64,000 nucleotides of DNA from Molanna angustata. Taxonomy: Eukaryota; Arthropoda; Insecta; Trichoptera; Molannidae. The DNA is taken from positions 33,613,672 through 33,677,671 of the forward strand of contig OY754977.1 in assembly GCA_963576475.1 (NCBI GenBank), read 5' to 3'. The position numbers were made by a program, and so were the translations under genes. The notes under the pieces are model-generated. The model was not told where the DNA came from, ran no database searches, and worked only from the letters and a program-made list of their open reading frames with translations. Positions 10,206 through 21,875 of the stretch are shown here, one piece after another. The stretch's first letter is position 1; every line of letters begins with the position of its first letter.

Positions 10206-11215
10206 TCACTGTAATCTTGAAATCATTTTGTTGTTATAGGTACTTAACGTTGTATAATGTATAATGTAATTATGTATCGTGCCAAATAAATAAAATAAAT
10301 TATCATTTGTTTAGCGCCGTTTGGTGAAGCAATGTCATTCCAAGGGCGCTTTATCTTAACCATTATCTCACCGAAACAGACTTTTCTTAAGCAATTTACT
10401 ATGAGTGTCAATTTTCTGAAGCCCATCAACACTGAATTTAAGCCACCTTATTGACTTATTGATTTGAAGAATCGGTACTATGTAAGATGATTTTCTAATG
10501 TCACAGTCCTTGAATCCAGAGAAGACATTGTAGGGAGCGTGCATATTATGGCCATAATGGACAGTGAAAGACTTGCGTATATAGATTACCAAATACGTAT
10601 TTGATTACAGATTACCAAATACATATTTGAGGGAAATACAAAGATAGATTAAGCCAACAAAGCGGGTTAATATGATCGTGGTTTTAACTTGAATATAATT
10701 GTTATGGTAGGGTATACCTTAAATTATTTTCGCTTGTATCTTATTAACTAAGTAGGTATATATGTACAATGAGTTTCTTGGTACCTAGTTGGTAAACTGT
10801 CTCCCAGATGCATGTAATTAATCATACCTACATACATAGGTACTACATAGCTTTAGACAATGTCGGAAATGAATATAAAACATAATTAATATTTATGGTT
10901 TGTATCGTATAATATAATTTAATACAATTTAATTACACATAAATAACGATACTATCTATAAACTTTGTATTGGAAAAATATTTTTTTACTTACGCAAGTA
11001 ACTGCCATTATTAAAACAACACATAAATTTCAAAAAGAACATCAAATTTTTAAAATAACAATACATTTTTATATATATATTTTTTCATTGATCGTTATTT
11101 TTTTCTGCCTAGGTAATTTTATTTAATGCTGTCGATATAACACAAATAATAAAAAAAGAACTTTAATCTGCTGTAAGTTAAATTTAATTTACAATTTATT
11201 ATGTAATTCACGGCA
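10206..11215. other. AT-rich DNA with minor repeats, no gene recognised
   Basis: Contains a small dispersed motif at 10310-10370 (GCGCCGTTTGG ... CCAAGGGCGCTT) that recurs near 16650, and a short direct duplication of GATTACCAAATAC around 10585-10620. No credible coding sequence. Confidence 0.4.
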
Positions 11216-11221
11216 TAATGG

Positions 11222-11390
11222 ATAGGTCGATGGCAGAGCGGCTAGCGCGCTGGGCTAGTAATCCAGTGATCGCGAGTTCGAATCCTGCCTCGACCGATTT
11301 CGTTCACCTATAGCACAAGCATTTATTTGCTTATTTTAGGGAACGTAGGAGGATGTATTTGCACTTGTTTAACAAGGACATATTCATTTA
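11222..11390 (+). mobile_element. tRNA-like SINE, family C
   Basis: The head GGTCGATGGCAGAGCGGCT to CCTGCCTCGACC folds like a tRNA: acceptor-type ends pair GGTCGA with TCGACC, the anticodon-like loop is CTAGTAA, and the B box is GAGTTCGAATCC. The T-stem is poor. The 3' body (CGTTCACCTATAGCAC ... AAGGACATATTC) is shared with copies at 20022 and 29142, so this is a SINE rather than a tRNA gene. Confidence 0.65.
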
Positions 11391-11572
11391 AAAAAAAAGG
11401 AAAAAAAATATACGTAAGTATATGTATTGGTATGTACTCCTGTCCAAAATACAAGTTTTTAAACTTTTTTTGGGACAGTAGGTACTTATTTGAGAAATAC
11501 TGTATAATTTTGATTTTTGTATTATTTATCTTTGTTTATATTATGTTTACCTAAAAAAAAAATGACGACGCA

Positions 11573-11675
11573 TGGACGTGAATGAAGCGAGAAATGTGTG
11601 TCAAGAGAGAGGTGTTTGGCGTTGGGTTCTCTCTGCCAACACCAAATAGGGAAATGGCGTGACGGTATGGAAAAT
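11573..11675 (+). pseudogene. RTE-type LINE 3' terminal relic
   Basis: Reads RRMDVNEARNVCQERGVWR on the plus strand, followed by the TTCTCTCTGCC ... ATGGCGTGACGG tail. It is the same family as 9813-10205, in the opposite orientation. Confidence 0.6.
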
Positions 11676-11800
11676 ATAGATTTCAAACTGAAACCTTTGT
11701 GATAGAACAGGAACGGAATACCTCCCAGCGAAACGGTTGTCCTGTGCGCTCAGTCCATGTATGTCAAAAATCATTTAGATTTTCTCGGGAAATACGGATC

Positions 11801-12109
11801 GAGTGGCGGAATTGATTAAAGAAGCCGAAAATATTGGCTTGCTTATGAATATTACATATGTTAAGAAATTCAAGAACTAATATTTATTTATTTGTTTTAT
11901 TGCAACCATACTACAAGATTAAAAATTTAACCGTTAGTAGATATGATGCTTTACAGGGCCACAAATGTAAATATTATTTTGGCATGTCATTTAAAAATGT
12001 TTTTATGGCCACTAAAATAAATAACGATGCTAAAAAAACAATAAATTTTCGACATTTCCAAATTTTCTTCCAGGGTTTGCCTAGTCCGAAGGTTCTAGTA
12101 TCGCCCCTG
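11801..12109 (+). mobile_element. hAT-like MITE, copy 1
   Basis: Dispersed 290-310 bp repeat also at 31747 and 34604. It ends in CGCCCCTG, the complement of CAGGGGCG; the other end (GAGTGGCG here) is CAGTAGCG or CAGTTGCG in the other copies. hAT terminal repeats often begin CAGnGGCG. The open frame across it is incidental. Confidence 0.6.
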
Positions 12110-12544
12110 ACGAATCCCCCATTATTAACAAGTGCCAAATATATTTTGATTCTATGTAAGATTCATGATTTCACGTTATTATGAATGGATTTGAATAAAT
12201 AATATTTTGTGGTACCTGCCTTTGATAAAAATGCCGGTTTTCATCCCCCTACCGTCCGGACGGTATTTTGTATCAATAATAATAATAATAATTGTATATT
12301 TATGTTGTTATGAGTTTTTATTTGTACCGATGGTATTGTAGGTTTTTGCTCAGTTATGTTTTCATTTCAAATAAACGTCAAAAGTAATGGCGATTTTTTT
12401 TCGCAAAATTTCCAATGAAACCGTTCTAAGAAATATCATTATTGAAATTTTAATATTCGGTTACAAAACTGTTATAACAGAATAAATACACTATTATAAA
12501 GGTGTTATTAAACTTTATAATCGGCTATAAAATTTTCTCGCACA
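12110..12544. other. AT-rich DNA, no gene recognised
   Basis: Contains a short (AAT)n run near 12280-12292. The sequence is otherwise unremarkable. Confidence 0.4.
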
Positions 12545-12987
12545 GAAACAACATTTGAAAGAGAGGCATTTCAACAAACTTGAACGCCTTCAGAATTTTT
12601 GCATCCGTTTTATATTTAGACTAAAAAAAAATTATCACATTTCTCCTTACCGTAATTTCTTCACTGGCCCAAGACAGGATAACGACATAATATACGTATC
12701 CTGCAATTGTTAGATAAATGCCCTTTCAAATCGAAACTTACCTCAGAATCTCAAAGATAAATTCACATATCTTTCAAGCCAAAGGCGTCCACTTCGACCT
12801 GCTGAACGTACTTTACTATATATTCTAATTCATAGTACCTACTGAAGTTTTAAGCTCTTCATTTACAAATACATTCAGCAAGGTTATGGAATAGTACTTA
12901 TTAAGTCCTGATATTAAGTCGGCTATCTCATTAAACATATTCATAAAAAGACTAAAGCAAAAATTATTATCTGTTAATAACACCTAA
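12545..12987 (+). pseudogene. CR1/Jockey-like LINE C-terminus relic
   Basis: The plus-strand reading begins HLKERHFNKLERLQNFCIR, continues with NYHISPYRNF, and after a stop and frame changes gives RRPLRPAER and a terminal NIFIKRLKQKLL before a stop. The LQN-x-CIRFIF and HISP segments are typical of the thumb and C-terminal region of these reverse transcriptases. At least three disabling changes are present. Confidence 0.65.
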
Positions 12988-13102
12988 TTACTTCTTCCAC
13001 TCCTTATCCTTTTGTTTTCCTATCATTGCTATCAACTGGTAATATGTTATCTTTATAATTTTTATTTTTGTCATGTCATAAATTTATTGCCGTAGTATAC
13101 AT

Positions 13103-13684
13103 TATGTCCTATTCTGATTCGTCTAAATTTATCCGTCTGAATTTTGGTATATGAGAAATGTCAAAAAGTTGACTGCATTTATACGGGACTCATAACGTCA
13201 CACCGCGAGGTAAAATCCTTTTATCCACGGTCGCCCGTTGGTTACAGACGTTTTCTTACTCTGAAACGAATCAGAATAGGGCATATTATGTCCTTTTCTG
13301 ATTCGTCTAAATGAATCCTTCTAAATTTTAGTATATGTCAAAGAATAATGTCAAAAAGTTGATTGAATTTATATGGGACTCATTACGTCACACCGCGCTG
13401 ATAAAATCCTTTTATCCACGGTCGCCCGTCGACGTTTTCGACGTTTCTGAAACGAACATGAATAATACGTCTGAAACGAACATGAATTGGACATGAATAA
13501 TATGTCCTATTCTGATTCGTCTAAATTTATCCGTCTGAATTTTAGTATATGAGAAATGTCAAAAAGTTGACTGCTTTTATATGCGACTCATTACGTCACA
13601 CCGCGCGGATAAAATCCTTTTACACATGTCGCCCGTTGGTTATATGAGTTTTCGTGCTCTGAAATGAATCAGAATAGGACATAT
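13103..13684. mobile_element. Three adjacent copies of a small TIR element (MITE)
   Basis: Three units of about 180-215 bp (13103-13285, 13286-13499, 13500-13684). Each begins ATGTCCTATTCTGATTCGT or a variant. Units 1 and 3 end in its reverse complement (GAATCAGAATAGG); the end of unit 2 is degraded and has extra GAAACGAACATGAAT copies. All share an internal TTACGTCACACCGCG block (TAACGTCA in unit 1). No coding capacity. Confidence 0.7.
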
Positions 13685-13705
13685 TGTATTATATATTAAA
13701 ATAAA

Positions 13706-13778
13706 CTTATTATTGGGTGCGTTTTAAATTAAAATTTGACATAGTACCTGTTAGTACTGTATATTAAATAAATAAATA
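13706..13778 (+). mobile_element. SINE family A 3' end
   Basis: Matches the tail of the SINE at 9368 (TTATTGGGTGCG ... GACATAGTACCTGTTAGT) and ends in (AAAT)n. The 5' truncation is typical of retroposition. Confidence 0.65.
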
Positions 13779-13959
13779 AACTCTGCTTAGTTGGAAGAAA
13801 TTGTCGTTTGGTAATATTCCCGCCAGTGTACAAGTTATATATACAAGAAGTTACAAAAAAATAAATAACATTTCTGCTTATTTTTTTAAATTTTTTTTTA
13901 ATATTGCTTGTCGAGCAAATAACAGGTAGGTACTTTATTGAATATTAATTGAACACTCA

Positions 13960-14120
13960 CTCAATAACATGTCGCCACATTCTGGAGACTTACGATATTA
14001 ATTGTCTCACAGATCCAGACTAAAGACACAATTGAAAACTGTTTCTCCACCGGCAATCGAACCCGGGACCTTTGGATCAGCAGTCAGATACTTAGTCAAC
14101 TGAGTCACGATTACTCATGG
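13960..14120 (-). mobile_element. SINE family A, 3'-truncated
   Basis: Reverse complement of the tRNA-like head and early body. The B box reads GAACCCGGGACC on the plus strand, and the CTTTGGATCAGCAGTCAGA block is clear. Confidence 0.7.
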
Positions 14121-14289
14121 AGACACCCATCTTGGGCAAAACGATTAGAGTTTAAAACGTAAAAATGACTTTGGACGAAGGACGAATAACGTGATAATTC
14201 ACTAGTTGTGGAAAAAAAATACTTTGATATATTTTCAATGAAATGGTTCGTAAATATGCCTGTTTAAGATCCAATAAGACAAATTAACA

Positions 14290-14666
14290 AAATAATTTCA
14301 ATAAAACCTTAATAAATAAATCAATTGATTTATTAATAAATTTATTTCCTTATAATTATTTTTTTTATTTTGTATATTTATAAATTTATTTTTGTATTTA
14401 TTTATTTATTATTTAATTCAATTTTAAATTTATTTAGGTACGTATTAATTAATTTATATATTCATTTTTTTACTATTTATTAATTTATGTAATTTTTTTA
14501 TTTATTTATTCATTCTTTGATTTATATTTATGTATTCATTTGATTATTTATTTATTTAATTATGTAGGTATGTATTAATTAATCATTGTATTTATTTCTT
14601 ATTTTTTTATTTATTTATTAATTAATTAATTTAATTATTTTTTATTTTATTCATTTAGTTATTTAA
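14290..14666. repeat. ATTT-rich low-complexity tract
   Basis: Long degenerate run of TTTA/ATTA units directly beyond the 3' tail of the RTE element. A similar tract at 16521-16605 flanks its other side, so the LINE inserted into, or was flanked by, an ATTT microsatellite. Confidence 0.7.
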
Positions 14667-16520
14667 TTCTTCTTCTTCTTCTTCTTTTGAGTAGACCTTC
14701 AGGTCTGTTTTTTAAGAGGCCTGCTCTTCCTGCGAAGTGGACCCCCAGCTATCCCTCCATCTTTTTGGCGGTCTACCGCGAGGGCGGGTTCCGTGAGGCT
14801 GATTGTGAAGCACGATATGAGGAAGTCTGGTGCTGTCCATCCTTTGGACATGACCATACCAGTCCCTCCTCCGCTGCCTGCTCCATCTGATGATATCGTC
14901 AACCTCAAATAGTTCCCTTATTCTGGAGTTCCTCACTCGGTCTCTCAGGGTTTTGCCTGCAATTGCTCTCAATGTCCTCATTTCTGAAGTCCTCAACATT
15001 TGTTTGCTTCTGACTGTGTCTGCTCGTGCCTCTATACCGTATGTCATCACTGGTCTTACGCATGCTTTGTAGATTCTCACTTTGCTTTTAATGGCCATAT
15101 CCTCATTTTTCCAAATAATGGATTTTAGGGCGCCCGAGACTGCAGCTGCCTTATTGACTTGGCTCTGAATTTCTTCACAGAAGTCAGCATCTTCTGTTAT
15201 GTCAATTCCTAGGTATCTAAAGGTATTAACCTGTTCAATTGGGTTGTTGTCTATAGTCAGATTGCATGCTATGTGTGTTTTTGAGAATGTCATACATTTA
15301 GTCTTATTAATTGAAATTGCCATGTTGTATTGTTTGCAGGTGCTATGTAACCTGTTCAGCATTGTCTGTAGGTCATTGTTAGTTTCGGCTACTATAATAG
15401 CGTCGTCGGCATAGCAAATTACATTAACAATTTCCTTCCCCATTCTGTACCCAAGCTGGGGCGATTTAATTTCCTTGATTAGTTCATCCATTATTAGATT
15501 AAACAGGAATGGGCTTAGACTATCTCCTTGTCGGACACCTGTCATTATAGGGATTGAATTGCTTAATTCATTGTCGTTTCTTATCTTTGTACTGCTTCCC
15601 AAATTTATATCTCTTATGATGTTTATTAATTCTGGAGGTAGATCCTTAGCTACCAACATATTAATAATATCCTTGAGTTGTACTCTATCGAAGGCCTTCA
15701 TTAAATCCACAAAGCAGACAAAGGCAGGAGTTTGGTATTCAATTGCCTTCTCTTTTATCTGTCTTACGATAAATATGGCATCTGTAGTGGATCGGTTCCT
15801 TCTAAAACCTTGTTGTTCTTCTCTTAGGGTAATATGTGTTTCTAGTCTTGTCTTAATGATTTGTGTGAACAGTTTTAGTGTTGAGCACAATAGGGATATA
15901 CCTCTATAGTTCTCTGGTTTTGTCTTTTGGCCTTTTTTAAATATTGGTACTGTAATGCTAGTCCTCCACTCCTCTGGGATTTTTGTCGAGTGTATGATTC
16001 TATTGAAAAATTGATGCAGTTGTTGTGTTAGGCTGTCACCAGCATATTTAATTAGTTCATTGCTTATGTCGTCTATACCCGGCGTTTTCCTATTTTTTAA
16101 TTTGGCAATCGCAATACGTATTTCATGTATACTGATTTCATTTTGATACGGGCCTTCAACATATGGGACAGTTTCTTGTTTATCATCTTTATATAATTGT
16201 TCAAAATACTTTTGCCATTGCTCCGTTGGTATCTTTTTTGTTTGTATGAATTCATCAATTGGCTTTCTTTCTTTCCTCAGCATTTTCCAGACCTTCTTCT
16301 GTAATCCATAAAGATCAAACTCCATATCCTTCGTAAACTTTGTCCAGTAATCTCTTTTTATTTTTCTGATTTCACTGTTAACCCTGTTTCTAGTTTCCAT
16401 ATATTTAGTTCGTTCTTCATTGGTTGGATTACTTTTATATTGTAGGTAAATTTTCCGCTTTGTATCAGCCAGTATTTTAATATCATTTGTAAACCATGGT
16501 TTTGTATTAGTTGTCTTGTT
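14667..16520 (-). mobile_element. RTE-clade LINE, 5'-truncated
   Basis: The 3' terminus is at the left with a (GAA)n tail (plus-strand TTCTTCTTC at 14667-14685), as is usual for RTE-type elements. It contains the open reverse-transcriptase frame annotated separately and lacks the endonuclease. The right border falls abruptly into TTTA repeats. A solo 3' end of the same family lies at 34404. Confidence 0.8.
14712..16520 (-). pseudogene. RTE-clade reverse transcriptase, N-terminally truncated
   Basis: About 602 codons are open on the minus strand (the internal ATG at 16400 gives 562), with no internal stop. From the N-terminus there is a linker (KPWFTNDIK), fingers (KTPGIDDISNELIK), motif 2 (PENYRGISLL), motif A (VCFVDLMKAFDRV), motif B (TGVRQGDSLSPFLFN), motif C with the catalytic YADD (ICYADDAIIV), thumb (VNTFRYLGID), then RRRDWYGHVQRM and RPRGRPPKRW, a C-terminus typical of the RTE clade. 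The element copies RNA into DNA by target-primed reverse transcription, but the apurinic-type endonuclease that should precede the linker is gone, so this copy could not move alone. The intact frame suggests a fairly recent insertion. Confidence 0.85.
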
Positions 16521-16605
16521 TAGTTATTTAATAATTAATTTATTTATTTAGTTATTTAATTATTATTTTATTTATTTAGCTTTTTATTTATTTATTTTGT
16601 ATTTC
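16521..16605. repeat. TTTA-type low-complexity tract
   Basis: ATTTATTTAGTT-like repeats bordering the truncated 5' side of the RTE element. Compare the tract at 14290-14666. Confidence 0.6.
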
Positions 16606-16714
16606 TCGGGAAACTTACTGGTATTATAATAATAAATGGATAATTTCTATAGCGCCATTTTTGTGTATCCACCTCAAGGGCGCTTATGTCAAATATTAAT
16701 TTATGATAACTATT

Positions 16715-16800
16715 AATCGTCTCACAAATCCAGACTAAAAATACAATAATCGAACCCAGGATCTTTGGATCAGCAGTCAGATACCTGAGTCACTAAGGCT
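16715..16800 (-). mobile_element. SINE family A relic
   Basis: Reverse-complement head of family A (TTTGGATCAGCAGTCAGAT) with an internal deletion before the body. Confidence 0.6.
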
Positions 16801-17420
16801 GCATTATAATAGAATTTTTCAAATTAGAAGTCTTATTGAAAACTACTGAAATTCATATCTATTATGAAGAAGAAGAATTGACATTTTTCATGAATTGAAG
16901 AGTAAAGTATATTTATTATAAGAAATTGCATAGGCTGCCTTTTTATCTGGTATAGTGATTATTATAATTCTCTCATTCCTCTACTTTGATTTTTAAGGAA
17001 CAATATTTTACTCGGGCAAGTGTTTTAGTCTTACAGAACCCTTTCTGCGCAGAAACCTTCCCATTCCTCTCAACTATTCAATTTACATAATGATCCTTCC
17101 ATCTCCCATACCATCGCCTGATGTGTCCTGGAAAAAAACAACACATTTCTACAGGAACACCCCAAGTAATGAAAAAAAATACTCTGTTTTATATAACATT
17201 GTAGCTAGCAGGTATCCACCAATCACACTATAACCCTTAAATGCCATTTTTATTTGAATCTTATGATGATTTATGTATACCTACTAGTGAACGCGCAGAG
17301 GTCTAAATTCGACCGTAATTCATTAAAATTTTAAGTTTGAAAAGTCATTGGACTTGATCAAAATAGGTAATAAGTAATTTTGTTTAAGTACCATTTATAT
17401 TGTTTCCCAATAGTTATTTA
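16801..17420. other. No gene recognised
   Basis: Unique-looking AT-rich sequence. No motif or open frame that I can support. Confidence 0.4.
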
Positions 17421-17530
17421 GGGGGGGGGGGAGCAACTCCCTCCGGTCAAATGATGAAATCATATACATTATAGAACTCCATATGATAATTATATCCATG
17501 ATATGGGTAATCATGAGGGTTTTGTATTTT
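17421..17530. mobile_element. Foldback MITE relic (GGTCAAA family)
   Basis: Shares a G-run, GGTCAAATGATGAAATC and the inverted ATATCCATGATATGGGTAATC block with the better preserved copy at 26671-26857. Confidence 0.5.
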
Positions 17531-17889
17531 TTGATATGTACTTTTTTAACATGTTAAGAAGTTTGAATTTTAACAAACTGAGTTGTAGGTAGGTACCACA
17601 TTGACAGTATTAACGTAAACGACGACCACCTTCACAAACGCTACTTTTTTATCCACGGACCCAAAACATCATGTGGGAAGAATCATAATAACCGTAGAAA
17701 AAGACGAATAATGATATGATGATGACGTCATTATTCGCTAATATGATGGGCCGTTTTTCGCGATAAATATTATTTTATACTTAAATTATCAAAAACATTA
17801 AGACACATTTCTTCACAATGTTGACATAAATTCCAATGAATTTAAAATATAAATATATTCTTACAATTTATGTTTTTGATGACATATTT
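17531..17889. other. No gene; CRE-like palindrome in a hairpin
   Basis: At 17703-17738 the sequence CGAATAATGA ... TCATTATTCG can pair with TGACGTCA in the interval. It could be chance or part of an old MITE. Otherwise nothing is recognised. Confidence 0.3.
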
Positions 17890-17937
17890 CGTCTTACAGA
17901 GATAATCTATTTTGACTTGACAACTGATAGAATATTT
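17890..17937. repeat. Isolated unit of the 66-bp minisatellite
   Basis: TTACAGAGATAATCTATTT ... TTGACAACTGATAGAA resembles the units at 19340-19486 on the far side of the LINE insertion. Confidence 0.5.
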
Positions 17938-19240
17938 ATTTATTTATTTATTTTATTTATTTACGGCAAATTGCCTTTTACAAACATGAACAACAATTAA
18001 GTACACACATTGAAATTACAAAATAAAATAATAAAACTATCATAAACATAAAAGAAAAAGAAGGCACTGTAACAAAATTAGTAAATATAAAAAATAATAT
18101 TAAGTGGAAAAAAAATACAATTTCAAATAAAAGATATAGGTACTTAGGTTGAGACATAAAAATCATTAAAATATACTAAAATAATATACCTACGCACTTA
18201 GAAAAAAAAGATAAAATAATAATTATCATAAAAAAAATTAAAAACTGTATAATAAAACAACAAAAATTTTATATAAAAAATAATAATAAAGTAAAGAAAA
18301 TAAAATAACTATAAAAACAAACATATGGGTACATACTTAGGAAAATAAAAACTAAATGATGAAACAAAACAAATAACAAAAAAAATATATTATAATCACA
18401 TTTATAGTATAATATTATACTATTCATGCAAAGTAGGCAAGCAAAAAAAAAATAAAAAAAATGTATTGCAAATCTTAAAGAAAAAGAAAGAATTTAAATT
18501 ACAGAAAATTTAAAAAATATTACATTTCAAACAAGATTACATTGTTAGCTGCGATTGACTGTTTTTTATAAAACATTGATGTTAGTTCGTATTTAAATTT
18601 GTGAAAGGAAGTGTTAAAATAATCAAATGACCGTGCATATATATTTCCCAAGTTCTGAATTCGATGTATTGGTGTATAATAGTGTGCTAAATTTGTAGTA
18701 TTTTTACAATAGAATGAAAGATAATTTCTAGTTTTTCTATTTGGTTCATTGAAATTTATTAAGAATAGTAATTCTGGACAGTCTAACTGCTTATTAATAA
18801 TTTTAAATAAACATAGTAAATCAAATAATAACCTTCTCTCAGAAAGCTCTAATAAATTTTTTTCTTTAAGTAAATAATAATAATTCAAATTTTCTATTGG
18901 TATGTTAAGTCTGTAATTGATATATCTTAGAAATTTATGTTGGATTTTTTCTACAGTATTAGAATGAGAATTGAAATACGGTGACCAAATTGTTGTGTTA
19001 TATTCAACCTGAGAACGAACAAGTGATGTAATGAGTATCTTTAAAATATGAATATTATTAAAATCCTTACCAACTCGCAAAACGAAACCTAACAGTTTCA
19101 TTGCTCTATTACTGATGTTGGTTATATGATTGACAAAGGTAAGTCTTGTATCAAAAATCACCCCCAGATCTTTGATTTCTGATACAGAATTAAGTTTAAC
19201 GTTATCAATCCTACATATATTGAAAGATAATAGGGGATTT
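17938..19240 (-). mobile_element. CR1/Jockey-group LINE, 3' part
   Basis: 5'-truncated LINE with its 3' end at the left in a (TAAA)n-type tail, preceded on the minus strand by GGCAATTTGCCGTAAATAAA. The long A-rich 3' untranslated region (about 17960-18519) follows the stop of the reverse-transcriptase fragment. It appears to have inserted beside or within the 66-bp minisatellite. Confidence 0.75.
18520..19240 (-). pseudogene. LINE reverse-transcriptase thumb and C-terminal fragment
   Basis: About 239 open codons on the minus strand, starting mid-protein (NPLLSFNICRID). It continues with KDLGVIFDTRLTFVNHI, RAMKLLGFVLRVGKDF, VEYNTTIWSPYF and a C-terminal PNRKTRN block. The order DLGV-x-FD, LGF-x-R, E-x-x-x-x-IWSP, PNR-x-TR is the same as in the LINE ORF2 at 49963-52833, so they belong to the same group though not the same copy family. 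The polymerase motifs A-C are absent through 5' truncation, so it is not functional. Confidence 0.8.
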
Positions 19241-19339
19241 AATTCTGTAGAATTACATCAATTGTCATAATATATATTCTATATATTATGACGAAATATT
19301 TTATTCGTGTTTTTGGTTTCGAAAACAGGTTATTACAAA

Positions 19340-19486
19340 AACAACCTGTTTTCACGTTATTCGACAACTGATAAACATTCCATATTTTACAAAGATAACC
19401 TGTTTTCTCATTAATTGACAACTGATTGAACATTCTATGTTTCACAAAAATAACCTATTTTCTCGTTACTTGACAACTGATAACTA
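19340..19486. repeat. 66-bp minisatellite, about 2.3 units
   Basis: Units run CCTGTTTTC(A/T)C...GACAACTGAT... with moderate divergence. A further unit sits at 17890, on the other side of the LINE. Confidence 0.7.
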
Positions 19487-19671
19487 TAATATGATGAAAT
19501 ATTGTATTGGTTAGGTACATACTCAATAATCATGGGAATATAATGCGATATAATATATTTTTAAATATACTCTATGGTGAGAATCGAGGTATTTCATAAA
19601 ATCTGAACCTGCGTAGCAGTTTTGCCACACCCTTTCACATTCTATTTCATTTAATGCAAAGTAATTAGTTA

Positions 19672-19900
19672 TTTTTTTTTTATTTATTTATTTATAACAA
19701 TTAAAAATATCATTTACAAATAATTATAAATCCACCTCACTAGGCTTTGCCTGTACCGAGGTGGAGTTATGTATTAATGTAATAATTTTGCAATGATTAA
19801 TATAATTAGTGTAGATAGGCAGGAGACATATCAAGAATGACCGCCAGTAAATATGTCCTGCAGTGGGCAAACACTGGCTTTTTGTAGTGCCTAACTGTAA
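19672..19900 (-). mobile_element. LINE 3' untranslated fragment
   Basis: On the minus strand the sequence runs through AGGACATATTTACTGGCGG and a CCACCTCGGTACAGGC ... GCCTAGTGAGGTGG stem into an (AAAT)n and poly-A tail at the left. No coding part. Confidence 0.5.
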
Positions 19901-19906
19901 CACGTA

Positions 19907-19908
<2 letters not shown>

Positions 19909-19962
<54 letters not shown>
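19909..19962. repeat. (CT)n microsatellite
   Basis: About 27 uninterrupted CT repeats. Confidence 0.95.
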
Positions 19963-19964
<2 letters not shown>

Positions 19965-20021
19965 ATAAATAGATATTTTCAGGGACTTGCATAAATACAC
20001 ATCTGTTTAGGAGTATAATCT

Positions 20022-20130
20022 AGTGGTCGCGATTTTGAATCCTGCCTCGACCGATTTCGTTCACCTATAGTTCGTGCATTTACGTTTTGTTTAGGGAATC
20101 TTTGAGGATGTTTCAAGGACATTCATTATT
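20022..20130 (+). mobile_element. SINE family C, 5'-truncated
   Basis: Begins within the tRNA-like head and shares CCTGCCTCGACCGATTTCG and the TTCACCTATAG ... AAGGACATTCATT body with copies at 11222 and 29142. Confidence 0.6.
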
Positions 20131-21867
20131 TTTGAAAAAATAGGTACATTAGATGCGGTACTAATATCAAAAGAGGCACTGCATGATTGTAGGTATTATA
20201 ATATGTATATACAAATATGTTGTATCCATATACATAAATATGTTTTTAGAAGTAAAAAAAAATGTACGTATGTTTGTAATACATTCTAGTAAACGTTAAA
20301 AAAAAACACAAAAGAACAGAAGATAAAATGTTTATTCGTGTTAATGAAATGTTTGGTGGTAAAAAAAACACGAAAACATTTTTATCTTATCATTTCGTTT
20401 ACAGTTGAATGTTTGTTCACAACTGCACGTACGCTACACTGAAAGGGAGAGTTTTGTTACTTAATAGAAAAAAGGATAAAAATTTGGAATGAAATGGTGG
20501 TTTCACGAAGAATGCGCCATATTACTGAGACAAACTCTTAATTTAATAAAATATTATGGAACATTTATTACGGTTGATTGAAAGAAACGTCCAATTTGCA
20601 GTTAAATCGTCCCTTGAAAAGGGTGTTAGGGAACTAAACATAACCAATTTACACAAATATGTACATTACTGTACAAATTAATAAAAAGAAATTCCACCCG
20701 ATTTTTTGAAATGTTTATTTAAAATGTGCAAAATTTAATGCCTAAAGATGTAGGAAAATCACGCCATACCTTTGTTGTACGTGTGAAGAGTAATAGACAA
20801 AATATAGTGGGTCAATTGTGCACCCCCTTAACACATACATGTTTTGCACGATATTACACGTACATTGAGGTGGTATAGTTCAATCGACTTGAAACAAATT
20901 TAAGACCGGTAATTGAATTCAATAATTTAAAAAGAAAAATAAAATAGACATTTCAAATATTGATTGATCGTAATACCTAAATATTTACTTCATTTTGTAT
21001 AACAATAATTCTGTAGGCATAAATATTAATTTCTTTTGTATTTAAATATCTCATTTATAAAAGAGTTCTTCCACTCTGGTAAAAGATAATATGTTCATTT
21101 TTAATTGTAACTGAACGATGAACATCTCAGCTAGGTAGGTGATATATTTATTTTAATTTTATTTTGTTTAATTCGTGTTCATTATTATATACCGTCACAT
21201 AACAGTTTTACATATATGCATACAAACACATTTTTATGCAATATGCAATTTATGTTGTATGCAATTATATGTGCAGTGTACTTTTTCATTTTTTGTGAAA
21301 TTCAATAAATACATTTATATTAGATACCAACTTATACGTAGGTATAATACTTATATAATATGGCCTCTTGTTCACTCTGTTTACCCCATCAAAATGCTCA
21401 GCGTGTTACACAAATTCACACAATTTGATTTCTGTATCTCCATTGAGTATTGCAATTCAGTAACGTTTTCAATCTTTGTGGATTCTATCAAAAAATGCTG
21501 GACCCAGAAATTATTTATTCTTAGTTAAAACTCAAATATTATTCTCATTAGTAGGTATAGGACAACTTACTTATATTTGTTTTTATAAGTGTTTTTTTTA
21601 TATTTAAGTATAGTCATATCTGTCCTTAATTGTCTTTGTTTTGTCGTGTAATATTAATATATTGATTAATATTTTTGTTCATTAAGCAAAACATTTATCA
21701 ATATTGGTAAATCTCCAAATTTCTCACTTGAATAATCTTATTATAACTTCTTTAAAAAAATGAAGGCTCTATGTAAGATTTGTTATAATTTAACATGGAT
21801 TCTAGGTGTTTTATTTTAATAACATAGACTTTTACGCCATTATTTGGAATATTAATTTATAACGGAA
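20131..21867. other. AT-rich DNA, no recognised gene
   Basis: The longest open frame is 117 codons at 21175-21528 (plus). It has many Cys, Ile and Tyr codons, no recognisable domain and base composition like its surroundings. I do not call it a gene. No repeat match elsewhere in the window. Confidence 0.4.
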
Positions 21868-21875
21868 ACGTAGCG

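Noticed and set aside
11222..11293. Genuine tRNA gene (anticodon-like AGT)
   Set aside because: The T-stem pairs poorly, and the flanking body is shared with copies at 20022 and 29142, so it is a SINE head.
15475..15909. 144-codon plus-strand frame
   Set aside because: Antisense shadow of the RTE reverse transcriptase at 14712-16520.
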